From positions 135,001-196,582 of the forward strand of contig LUCW03000120.1 in the NCBI GenBank assembly GCA_001586965.3: a DNA stretch of 61,582 bases. Direction: 5' to 3'. Positions 32,172 to 42,700 of the stretch are shown here, in pieces. The notes beneath the pieces are model-generated. The model made no database searches. It saw nothing but the letters and a program-made list of their open reading frames with translations, and was not told where the DNA came from. The translations under genes were made by a program, and so were the position numbers. Source of the stretch: Sphaeroforma sirkka (Eukaryota > Opisthokonta > Ichthyosporea > Ichthyophonida). Numbering within the stretch: position 1 is the first letter of the stretch; each line of letters opens with the position of its first letter.

Positions 32172-33522
32172 ATGGCCGAGTATGTCGAGCCGATTGATAA
32201 AAAGGTGTACAAGTGTCACCGTCTTATCACTCTGATTCGCGACAAGGTATGGGTACTCGGTCCTAAGGACAAGGTCGATGTAGTCACGCTGCACAAGCTG
32301 AGACAGGCAGTGCATGATCAACAGCCCAAGCGCTTGACTCCCAAGTTAGATGCATGGCTCATGGAGCTATTCGAGATACAGTTGGCAGCAACAGACGCAA
32401 TCGAGGTAGATGAATGTATCAACACAGCTTCACTCATAGCATCTCTTCTATTGATTAGTTCAAGAGGTGATAAGCTAGATGAGCCGAGGATGAATAAACT
32501 ATGTAAAGTCTCAGTTTTTCCTAAGTGGCCTTATGGTTTGGTAGTGAGAATGTCAGATTGCTCAGATGTAATTCAGTTCATGTCTGAAGCAACAGATATG
32601 TTCGAGACTAGTGGTATGCCACCACAACAGTATGTAGCTTTCATTCAGCAGTTGCTATCTCAAACCGATGCAACTGATATCTCTAAGACAGCACTGAAGA
32701 GAATCTGCGCAGATCCTGAGCTTACTAAAAGCTACAAGGATGCAGAAGACTACAACATTCTCATCATCAATGCACTGCGTAAGATACCAGTAGATTATCT
32801 TTACCAGAAGTGGTTGATAGACATTCACAATGGTCGTCTTAACGTAGAAGTATGCGCAGAGCACCTACGTCGCACACTGATGGAAATCAACCGTCGCTAC
32901 GGTGATATTCCAGGCAGAGACCCTATGAAATTGCAGCTATTAAAGGTAGATTGCTATGACACACTACGGATGTATGGTCAACAGGTCGAAACCGATAGAA
33001 TCATTAAAGCACAAACCAAGGCAGATGATAGTACTGGGCATCTATCAGATATTCCAGAGCAAACATTCTATGAGCTAACTGAAGATCTCATTAGACTTGC
33101 AACCATAGAGCAAGGGCATCGCGTATGCTCAGACCAAAACCGTCAACCACGCCCACGCAACTCAATACCTAACAACAGACCTTACGACGATAACAATCAT
33201 GGCGGAGGCAATGGCGGCAATAGTGGTGGTGGCAATGGTGGAGGCGGCAATAGAGGCGGCGGCCCAGGCAAAGAAGGCAAGAATGCAGGGCCACAGTCGA
33301 ATCCCGACCAGACACAGAGAGGCACCAAACGCTGATGGAAGTATACCAAGGCGTGCCCAACTTGTGCATGAACTCAAGAAGTACCCCAAGCTACTCGAGA
33401 AGCGAGCCAAGGCTCGTGAAGATGCTAATAAAGTATCTTCCAGTCACCACTCTTTCAATATAGCACACCTCGCTATCACAGATGGCAAGAAGGTTGAAGA
33501 GCTACCCGATGCCACACAGTGA
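32172..33522 (+). CDS. gag: Family C Gag
   Basis: The ATG at 32172 (MAEYVEPIDKK) is the best start; a second ATG at 32124 opens a Pro-rich frame that is one shift away. The middle 290 residues are helical, capsid-like. The C-terminus is a Gly/Asn-rich low-complexity tract (33199-33290), after which the coding sense changes frame. The shifted frame runs on to a TGA at 33520-33522 (ELPDATQ). No CCHC zinc knuckle is visible; the Gly/Asn/Arg tract may replace it for RNA binding. The break inside the repeat tract may be slippage or an indel. Confidence 0.8.
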
Positions 33523-34000
33523 GACAACTGGTGGGCTGAGGCTAACATGATGAGTGTAATAGAATATGTAAATGCATTAAATATTGGTGATGACATTGAA
33601 GATGAAAACATTAAAGATGAAACATTATTTATAAACGCAAATGACATTGCATATCAACCACACTCTTTATACCCCAGTACACGAGACTATCGACTACACA
33701 TTGATACAAAAGTTAATGGCAACACATACAACGCATTAGTAGACTCAGGCGCACAGCGATCATGCATGGATCCTAGTGTAGTAACAAAGTTGTATCTATC
33801 AGTCAAAGCTAAACCAGGCTATATACAGCTAGCGCAGACAGATGCAAAAATACAACGCACAGGCGCCACAGAGATATGTGACATCAATTAGGGCGGAAGG
33901 AAAACTAGCAACTCCTTTGAAGTGCTAGACCTACCCAACAAAAAGTCTCCAATACTCTTAGGTATGAATATACTCCCATACATAGGCATTTACTTAGCTG
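33523..34000 (+). CDS. pol: Family C pol: protease
   Basis: In frame with the gag C-terminal frame after its TGA; the first ATG is at 33547. The active site reads ALVDSGAQRSCM (canonical DSG), with the flap segment SPILLGMNIL. A TAG at 33889-33891 lies between the two, at a position where Gln is plausible. Confidence 0.85.
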
Positions 34001-35510
34001 GCATAATAAACCCGCTAATACCCACAAATGCAAACTGGGAATCACTACTTAAACCACATGAAGAAGAACCTGAGCATGAACAGGAAGGGTTCCGTGAGTC
34101 ACTATCAGACCTATTAGATGACAATGCGAACATACCACCCGATGTACACTGTAACCTACCAGGGTCAGTAGTAGAAGTTCCTGGCGTACAGATAAACATC
34201 AAACAGATGAAAAGCGCCAAGATGAACTTTGTACCACATAAGTACACACATCAAACAGAAGAAAATGTACAAAAGTGGCTACGTGAGGGACACATATACA
34301 AACGTGAACTCCCCACACAAGTAAATCTACCACTCTTATCCACGGGCGAACATGACCAAACAAGCTTACTCAAAAAGGCACGCACATGTTTAGATTTACG
34401 TGAAATAAACTACCAATATGAACAAGATAAGTTTTTATTGCCGAAGATAAAAGAAGTACTACACAACCTTCAAGGATCTAAGTTCTGCTCGAAGCTTGAC
34501 CTCACAGGAGGCTTCCATCACTTCTTAGTGCATGAGAACAGTAGACACTTCTTCACATTCTCGTGGAAAGGGCAACAATACTCGTTCAAATCAGCACCAT
34601 TTGGGTTGCACTCCTTGACGGCACAGTTCCAACGAGTAATGGCCAACCTTCTAACAGACATAGAAGGGCTATAGGTATATGTAGACGACATAGTCATCAC
34701 CAGTCTCACAGAAGACGCACATCGTAAAACAGTCAGAGAAGCAATTAAGCGTCTAAATGCTGCAAACTTCAGGCTGAACAATAACAAATGTGCATTTGCA
34801 GTGAAAACAGTCAATATACTCGGCGTGAAAGTAACCCCAGACGGCCTCAAAGCTGATCCAGAGAAACAGAAACGTATGATTGACTGGCCACTACCAAGAA
34901 CAAAACGTGATCTGCACAAAGCAGTAGGCTTAGCCAACTACATGCGAGATCACATACCTCAGTTCGCACATGTCACAAAACACTTCAGACCCTTAATGAA
35001 GGGGAAGATGAACCAACCCATAGAGAACTTATGGACTCCACAACTGAAGAAGAAGTGGGAAGAACTGAAAGATGCAATAGCATGCTCAGCTATTCTCCTC
35101 GCCTACCCGGTAGATGGAGTGCCATTTCACATCATGAATGATGCAAGTGACTATGGCATTGAAGGGTGTCTGTTCCAAGTCATAGACGGAGTGAGAAGAG
35201 ATATATTATATTTCTCTAAAGGCTTGAATTCAGCATAACAGAAGTATGGCACTAACACCAAAGAACTGTTAGCACTGGTCTACAGCTTAGAACATTTTTC
35301 TGAGTATATTAAAGGCGGTGACATAACACTTTGGACAGACCATAAGGCTCTATGCCAAATGAACTCGCAACAAACGTTCCACCCCATGTTAGCGAGATGG
35401 ATAGCTAAAACCTTCCATCACCACTTCACAATCATACATGTACCAGGAGAAGACAACAAAGTTGCGGACATGCTCTCGAGATTACACGAAGACACATTCA
35501 ATGAGAGAAC
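34001..35510 (+). CDS. pol: Family C pol: reverse transcriptase and RNase H
   Basis: RT blocks: LDLTGGFHHFLV, SFKSAPFGLHSLTAQFQRVM, then YVDD right after a TAG (34672-34674). RNase H: MNDASDYGIEG, a TAA at 35236-35238 (family B has Gln at the matching position), LWTDHKALCQM, and HVPGEDNKVADMLSRL. All parts are in one frame, so only the stops interrupt it. Confidence 0.88.
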
Positions 35511-35562
35511 AATGAATGAAGCTAACAAACATACACACAATGGTCAAGAATACACTGACCTG

Positions 35563-36000
35563 GAAACAAACATGCCTATCACGGTGTCAGCTATAGACTG
35601 GAAACTACATCCACGATTTTATATTGAAGCAGAACGTAGATTTGGTAAATTCACAGTAGACTTGTTTGCGGTGGCACACAACGCACAAACAGACAAGTGC
35701 TACACTCGAGAACAAAATGCACTACTTCAAAAATGGGCAGATGAGATAAACCCATGGGCAAACCCACCCTGGGATCTCATACCTGAAGTACTCGACAAAG
35801 TCATAGAGGAAGCGACGGGTATCACTATATATGTACCGTTCTTCCCTAGTGCAACCTGGTTTTCCACTTTCCTTTCTCTCATGGAAACAGACCCTATGCT
35901 GGTTGAAAACACAAACAACACGTTCCTCAATGAAGGCTCGAAAGCATGCGGTAAAACGCCATGGGGAACCACTATAGTCGCAAAAATTGAACCAAAGTCT
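35563..36000 (+). CDS. pol: Family C pol: Dam-methyltransferase-like domain
   Basis: About 140 residues between RNase H and integrase: a GKFTVDLFAVAHN motif, then WANPPWDLIPEVL (NPPW, about 35755-35775), a YVPFFPSATW strand and a closing KTPWGTTIVAKI. This is the layout of the Dam-type N6-adenine methyltransferase fold with the [DN]PP-aromatic motif IV kept intact, unlike family A (NPPC). That it methylates DNA is not shown; the SAM-binding part is not obvious. Confidence 0.72.
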
Positions 36001-37130
36001 CCATACTGTGAACAAAAAGCAGCGCACACAGCAGTCAACATAGCACAGCAAGATGGTAATGCAAAGGCAACAGAGCAAAACACAGCGACATACTGGGATA
36101 AAATAGCTCTGATTGCACAATACCACAATATAGGCCATTATACGGCCGAAGAAACAGTAGACAAGCTTGAGCAAGACGGTCACAACTGGGCCGCGCGCAC
36201 AGAACACGCAACAAAGTACGTGGACGCATGCACACTGTGCCTACAAAATAAAATATATAAATGTGGATATCATCCACTCCAGTCAATATCAGCTACATTT
36301 CCATGTGATAAAATACAAATGGATACAATAGGTTCACTATTAGACTCGAACAGAGGCAACACGTACATACTTGTATGGTTGGATATTAACTCCTCGTATG
36401 TCATACTGCGAGCTATGATGGACAAGTCTGCGGCCACAGTCGCACGCACACTAGTCCTAATCATGTGTGAACACGGATTCCCACAAGTCTTGCAAACAGA
36501 CCAAGGCACGGAGTATGTGAACAAAATACTCGGAAAGGTCATTAAACAGGCACCTATGGAATACCTAGTGTCAAGACCATATCAAACCAAAGTACTGGGA
36601 GCAAACCCTAAACCCTAAAACCCTAAAACTATCACATAGAGATCTATTGCCACTCCTTAGGAAATTCGTGGAACAGAACCCAGGAAACTGGTGTTCACGA
36701 TAACCATTCGTATAAATGGGACACAACCTACGCACATCAAGAAAACACAAATCACCAAGATTCAATGTGTACTTTGGGTGTAGACAGAACCAGCTGACTG
36801 ACTACAATGAAGCAGTGACAGCACCTGGCACATAAGAATCATGGCAAGCTAGACTCGATGACATACACGAGGTGATCAAACCCTCACTGAACAGTAATGC
36901 AGCACAATATCTAGAAAAGATGCGTGCAGCATATGACCGAAAATACCAGAAGAAGTACGTAAACTTCGACGAAGGGGACATTGTTATGATCCGCCAACAG
37001 GGAGAGATGAATAAATTAAGCAATCCTCACGGCGGTCCATACAAGATAGTAAGCAAGGAGGGCAACGGGTATTTTGTCTGTAACCATGATGGGACCAAGG
37101 CCCCTGTACTCAAAATCGGTCAACGATGAA
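36001..37130 (+). pseudogene. pol: Family C pol: integrase (broken)
   Basis: HHCC (H...H...CTLC, about 36125-36240). DDE core with Asp in QMDTIG and QTDQGTEY. At the third acidic position the sequence is replaced by 23 nt of CCCTAAA-type repeat (36606-36628), which shifts the frame. Homology resumes with SHRDLL, a target region with TAA stops at 36701, 36713 and 36833, and the GPY-like end (GGPYKIVSKEGNGYFV). Confidence 0.88.
36606..36628 (+). repeat. Telomere-like CCCTAAA/CCCTAAAA patch in integrase
   Basis: Three units, 7+8+8 nt, placed exactly where the family A sequence has the catalytic Glu codon. It looks like filler DNA added during repair or by telomerase-like activity. Confidence 0.8.
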
Positions 37131-37614
37131 CTGATAGGCTTGCACAAAGCAGCCAACCCAGAAGAAGCATTCGTACCCAATGGTGCCATACCACAGGAAG
37201 AAGAGTCACAATTTGAAAAAAAAATATTGACTCCTAACCTTCAGGACGGGGTAGTGCTTCCTTCGACTATCATGGACTCGTGAGTCAGAGATACTAAATG
37301 CGGACGTTCTAACAATTCCGACAGCGCAAGCGCCGCAAACGACGTCAGAAGAAACAAACACCGACAAGCGACAACGCACGGTCGGCAGACAACAGAAAGC
37401 GCACGAAGCGGGGGGCTTAGACAGTCTCACTGACATCAACGAACACTCAACACTTGCCTTGTAGCATGCTCTGTCCACATACCAGAGGGATAAAGGCTAC
37501 AGTCTCGGTTTAAGACTCAATGTCGAGGAAGCCTCCCAGAGCCGCGTCTTCAGGATTCGTGCACAGGTCGAGACGGACTCCAGCGAACGGGATGCGATAC
37601 ATAAGTTAGTATAA
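37131..37614 (+). pseudogene. pol: Family C pol: C-terminal tail
   Basis: After one frame shift near 37127 the coding sense continues as an acidic then basic, Gln/Thr/Arg-rich tail, with a second shift near 37280 and a TAG near 37463, to TAA at 37612-37614. No chromodomain seen. Confidence 0.5.
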
Positions 37615-37769
37615 TAAGGAATGATAATAAGTAAGTATAGATAATGGTGGCAGGTTTTTCACCTTATCCCTTTCGGGGGGTCAAGTTTTTCCCTGTACAA
37701 AAACACCAACCTCAGACTATAGTACCAAATGTCACTTTACACTCCTAGCGAGCTACACAGCACAAAGTT

Positions 37770-37779
37770 GGGGGGGGGC
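37770..37779 (+). promoter_or_regulatory. G-run polypurine tract of family C
   Basis: Nine G followed by C directly before the 3' LTR start at 37780. Confidence 0.75.
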
Positions 37780-38101
37780 TGTAGCATTTGGGTACCATTA
37801 TTCCATATTCCCGAAATCTCAGGATTCCCAAATCCTGAGTTTCAGGTTTCTGACCCAATTCCTGACAAGGGAGTCATCAGGAATATGGCGGGGCACTTCG
37901 ACAAATATCCAAGAGCCGCGTGTGAGAGAAACACTCAAGTGAAAATATGAGTCTAGTGAATTATCAGAATTCTAAAGTTCACAATAAAAACTCAGGACGA
38001 ATCTCTTCACCTACGACTTAACCTAGCTGAGAAATTCGTACTTGAGCAGAGGTCTATTGTTTCCTTTGGTCGTATCTTTATCAGTACTCTCAAACTCTAC
38101 A
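37780..38101 (+). repeat. 3' LTR of family C
   Basis: 322 bp, TGTAGCATTTGGG to CAAACTCTACA, clearly the partner of 30098-30435; lacks about 16 bp present in the 5' copy near its start. Confidence 0.92.
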
Positions 38102-38105
38102 TGAT

Positions 38106-38180
38106 CACACTATTTTCAATACTTGTATACTCTGCTTATGTGAATACACCATTCAAAAACACTAGTAGATTGTGAACTCC
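38106..38180 (-). pseudogene. XPG-like nuclease gene, 5' end beyond family C
   Basis: When element C and one TGAT are removed, the minus frame AEYTSIENSV joins directly to ITIDMSM at 30097. A TAA precedes AEYTS, and the usual MGI.GL start is not recognisable, so the true start is lost or in another exon. Confidence 0.5.
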
Positions 38181-38242
38181 CATACTTTACTAAACTTGCT
38201 ATTCAATGTAGTCGAATCCACGCCAACTGTTACCCTACGTAC

Positions 38243-38433
38243 ACTCTAATGCTGTATGTGCACACATGTGTACATGAACCTAAGTATCTTTTCTTATCAG
38301 GGTTTGTACTATGTTTGTCTGCTTTTTGATATCAAAAATCGATGACGCACATGCTAGGCTAAATCCTCAGTACCGGACAACAAAAGTGATCCCCTTTAAA
38401 ATTGCCAATATTTTATGTATTCCGGGCCTATTA
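38243..38433 (-). repeat. Dispersed repeat, copy 2
   Basis: Reverse complement of 14576-14763 with about 20-25% divergence. It lies upstream of the XPG-like frame on the minus strand and is bounded by a GCTCGCTTCGCTCGC motif (38434-38448). Confidence 0.7.
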
Positions 38434-38448
38434 GCTCGCTTCGCTCGC

Positions 38449-39029
38449 TCATGGCGCTACTTGTGTATTTTAAAATATATTTTTAACTGAAAAATCGCCT
38501 ACCAACCAGGCCACAGGGCCCAAAATCTTGGGGCACCAGGTTTTTATTTGAATGCGGAAATAGTCTAATCTTTGTTTTATCACTCCACACGGATTAAGCA
38601 GGTAGTTCTGAGCAATTAATGTTTTTCAAGCTAAGTCATAGCACCAATATTTCAACTCATAATCGTACTGTGAAGCTGGGGCCTGAAGAACACATAAAAC
38701 ACGACAAATGCACTTGTAGTGGCACTAATCGAGTGTTCTTAGGCTCTGGATATCATTTATAACTTATATTTAGTGTGCATAGTGAGTTTTAGAGCAATAC
38801 ATGTCATATATGGAGGTTATGTAAGAATGACGCATTGAATGGTCATTAGATGCAATTAGTGCATTAAGCACATTTAGTGTCTCTCTCTTGTAATTCCTGC
38901 AAATAAGGTGTCAGACGAGCAAATAAAGAGTACAAATAATCCGAAACATACAAGATACTAATAGTATAAGTATATAAAGTGAATGACAACCCTATAATGC
39001 TTGTCAGCAGTAGATCCGGGTGTGTATGT
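38449..39029. other. No gene seen
   Basis: AT-rich spacer between the large minus-strand pseudogene and the XPG-like frame, with stops in all frames. Confidence 0.4.
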
Positions 39030-39743
39030 TTATAACATGGACCTAAAAGTTTTCTGCTTCGGTTTGGTTTTACAGTAAGTGAGCTTGGATTTTAGGCGTG
39101 CATCCTCTGGGAAATCTTCGGCAAGGCTTCCATCCTCTCTGGCGTACCTTTCTTTCACCAAAGGTATAGCCTCCTGCCACCTGATATCTGTGTTGTCTGC
39201 CAATATACTTTCCATATCAGTTTGATACCGTTTAGGAAAATCTATAGTCTATTTGCGCGCCTTCTTGCCTGCAGCGGGTACGCACTCCTCATCTCTCACA
39301 GCAGCGGCTGCCATCGCTACAGCCTCCTTCTCTGCTTGCGCTAGCTCTGTCTTTCGCTTAGCATCCGCTGCTTTCTTCGCGCTTGTTAACGTAGATATCA
39401 GCGTCCGTATATACATTTCGTTAGGTAGAGAGTATCGGGCAGGATACATTAATTTTAGTTGTGAAAGCATTGAACCAGGCTGCATCTTAAGCGATGAATA
39501 AGCCTCACCTTTGTAGAACATCTCCTTGATGTCATCTACGTATTTCTTCTTGTACGATTGGCCATATTGTTTGCCATGAGGTCGACGTCTCGCCCATCCT
39601 TGGGCGTGCTTCTTAGGGTGGAAGTCTTCCGCCAATTCGATCACCGAAAATGGTTCACTCCAATTGCGCACAGCTACCGCATGCGATGAGACAAGGGCAT
39701 TTGCAGATTGCACAGCAGTAGCAAACAGATCGACGCGATTCAC
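39030..39743 (-). pseudogene. C-terminal domain of the large gene (GWARR domain)
   Basis: About 100 residues: HPKKHAQGWARRR, a KYVDDIKEMFYKGE helix, LKMQPGSMLSQLK and MYPARYSLPNEMYIRTLIS, then a Lys/Ala-rich coiled coil. The pattern G-W-A ... F-x-x-G-x(6)-K-M/-P ... R-(F/Y) ... I-x-(T/S)-L resembles an uncharacterised C-terminal domain seen in many eukaryotic zinc-finger and mobile-element proteins. I know no reaction for it. After a TAG at 39249-39251 the frame continues to 39030. Confidence 0.5.
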
Positions 39744-42700
39744 TGCTCCTTTGTACGCCCCTTCTGTTCATTAGTCACGTGCATACTCACGCGGCCCTAG
39801 AATGATCTCCAACTTTGATTGTTTCATCACATACACATAGGATAATCGCTTACTACCCTTATCCGAATCTCCAGGACCATAGCCAGCGAGCTCGTGGGTG
39901 GCAACATTATCGTTCTCGTGCTAAAGCTCTGCCTCAAGATCAAGTATGACATCAGCAGCAATCTCATCTTCAAGATTCAGCTCTAAGTTCAGGTCGTCGG
40001 GCTCTACTTGATCTCCCCCAGTCTGCATAAAAAAATCGACATCTCCAGACATTACCATCTCACCGTCACCATCATCTTGTTCTTCCTGCGATGATTTTCC
40101 CGAGAGGTCAAATGTATCTGTAGCTACGGCAGACAGTGCCCTTTTCGTGTTGAAATTCCACTATTTCCTGGGCTTAGCTGCGGTATCCTCATCGTTTCCG
40201 GTAGCACTCAAAGAGATATCATTATAGCGCCCTTTTTTTTCAACGGTACTTTTAGCCAAACCCAGGTCAAGACCTTCAGCAACACCAGCGTCGATTTCAT
40301 CAACTATTGTGAATGATTCGTCACTAAACCCAGCTCAGAAGAGTACACCAGTACCAACGCCAGAATAAACACACGCACGCAAATGAATGATTGTATCGCT
40401 ATTCAGAATATTTTCCAGATCGAGGAGATCATCTCTTACTAGCGGACACGTAACTCGCCGGAATATAACATCATTGGTCCGGGTGAAGAACTTGGCTGCT
40501 GCATCCACCATCTTTTTAGTCTGCTCTATGAATGTATGCAGTCGTCCTTTCCTATCTATAGCTATCAACTGAACGAACGCATCCGGTATGCCCCTTTCCA
40601 CGCCAATGCAGCAGCCAAGCCTTTTGAAGTAGCTAACTTTTTTTTTAGCCTATTACGTTTCGATGATTTCATAAAGTTACGTGTCCGCCGCCACGTGCAA
40701 AGTGTGCGTGTATCAGCCCTTTTCGTCTTGCGCCTCTATATGACAGGTGAGATTCAATAATGCCAGATACAATAGTAGTTCTTTGGGTTTGTAACAACCA
40801 GCGATGTTAGAGGCTAATATTGTAGTCGTCATCCGTGCCAAACGCCCTTTGATTGCATAGAGATATGCTTAAATCATAGAATATACACAAGAGGAATCTT
40901 GCTTATTTTCGCCTTCCAATATCTGACCGCTATACACAATATGCCTTACTGTCTTCCGCCAATTCGATCACCGAAAATGGTTCACTCCAATTGCGCACAG
41001 CTACCGCATGCGATGAGACAAGGGCATTTGCAGATTGCACAGCAGTAGCAAACAGATCGACGCGATTCACTGCTCCTTTGTACGCCCCTTCTGTTCATTA
41101 GTCACGTGCATACTCACGCGGCCCTAGAATGATCTCCAACTTTGATTGTTTCATCACATACACATAGGATAATCGCTTACTACCCTTATCCGAATCTCCA
41201 GGACCATAGCCAGCGAGCTCGTGGGTGGCAACATTATCGTTCTCGTGCTAAAGCTCTGCCTCAAGATCAAGTATGACATCAGCAGCAATCTCATCTTCAA
41301 GATTCAGCTCTAAGTTCAGGTCGTCGGGCTCTACTTGATCTCCCCCAGTCTGCATAAAAAAATCGACATCTCCAGACATTACCATCTCACCGTCACCATC
41401 ATCTTGTTCTTCCTGCGATGATTTTCCCGAGAGGTCAAATGTATCTGTAGCTACGGCAGACAGTGCCCTTTTCGTGTTGAAATTCCACTATTTCCTGGGC
41501 TTAGCTGCGGTATCCTCATCGTTTCCGGTAGCACTCAAAGAGATATCATTATAGCGCCCTTTTTTTTTTCAACGGTACTTTTAGCCAAACCCAGGTCAAG
41601 ACCTTCAGCAACACCAGCGTCGATTTCATCAACTATTGTGAATGATTCGTCACTAAACCCAGCTCAGAAGAGTACACCAGTACCAACGCCAGAATAAACA
41701 CACGCACGCAAATGAATGATTGTATCGCTATTCAGAATATTTTCCAGATCGAGGAGATCATCTCTTACTAGCGGACACGTAACTCGCCGGAATATAACAT
41801 CATTGGTCCGGGTGAAGAACTTGGCTGCTGCATCCACCATCTTTTAGTCTGCTCTATGAATGTATGCAGTCGTCCTTTCCTATCTATAGCTATCAACTGA
41901 ACGAACGCATCCGGTATGCCCCTTTCCACGCCAATGCAGCAGCCAAGCCTTTTGAAGTAGCTAACTTTTTTTTTAGCCTATTACGTTTCGATGATTTCAT
42001 AAAGTTACGTGTCCGCCGCCACGTGCAAAGTGTGCGTGTATCAGCCCTTTTTTTCGTCTTGCGCCTCTATATGACAGGTGAGATTCAATAATGCCAGATA
42101 CAATAGTAGTTCTTTGGGTTTGTAACAACCAGCGATGTTAGAGGCTAATATTGTAGTCGTCATCCGTGCCAAACGCCCTTTGATTGCATAGAGATATGCT
42201 TAAATCATAGAATATACACAAGAGGAATCTTGCTTATTTTCGCCTTCCAATATCTGACCGCTATACACAATATGCCTTACTGTCTTCCGCCAATTCGATC
42301 ACCGAAAATGGTTCACTCCAATTGCGCACAGCTACCGCATGCGATGAGACAAGGGCATTTGCAGATTGCACAGCAGTAGCAAACAGATCGACGCGATTCA
42401 CTGCTCCTTTGTACGCCCCTTCTGTTCATTAGTCACGTGCATACTCACGCGGCCCTAGAATGATCTCCAACTTTGATTGTTTCATCACATACACATAGGA
42501 TAATCGCTTACTACCCTTATCCGAATCTCCAGGACCATAGCCAGCGAGCTCGTGGGTGGCAACATTATCGTTCTCGTGCTAAAGCTCTGCCTCAAGATCA
42601 AGTATGACATCAGCAGCAATCTCATCTTCAAGATTCAGCTCTAAGTTCAGGTCGTCGGGCTCTACTTGATCTCCCCAGTCTGCAAAAAAAAATCGACATC

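Larger units (their letters stand above)
30094..38105 (+). mobile_element. Family C Ty3-type LTR retrotransposon, complete insertion
   Basis: Complete from LTR to LTR (30098-38101) with a 4-bp target duplication TGAT on each side (30094-30097, 38102-38105). Order: LTR, 1.7-kb leader, gag, protease, RT, RNase H, methyltransferase-like domain, integrase, basic tail, G-run PPT, LTR. The LTRs (338 and 322 bp) differ by an indel and about 15-20 substitutions, so insertion is not recent. It splits the N-domain of the XPG-like pseudogene. Confidence 0.92.

Noticed and set aside
33520..37463. Genome-wide reassignment of TAA/TAG to Gln
   Set aside because: The clean left-edge gene uses only CAA/CAG for Gln, long gag and RT frames have no internal TAA/TAG, and in-frame TGA also occurs at an Arg position. 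C-to-T decay explains it more simply.
37729..37950. ORFs crossing the family C LTRs (30021-30290, 37729-37950)
   Set aside because: They exist because the LTR happens to be open in that frame in both copies; there is no start context or domain.
40536..42091. Repeated 74-75 codon plus-strand frames in the tandem array (MQSSFPIYSYQLN...)
   Set aside because: They are antisense to the better coding sense on the minus strand and vary with homopolymer length.
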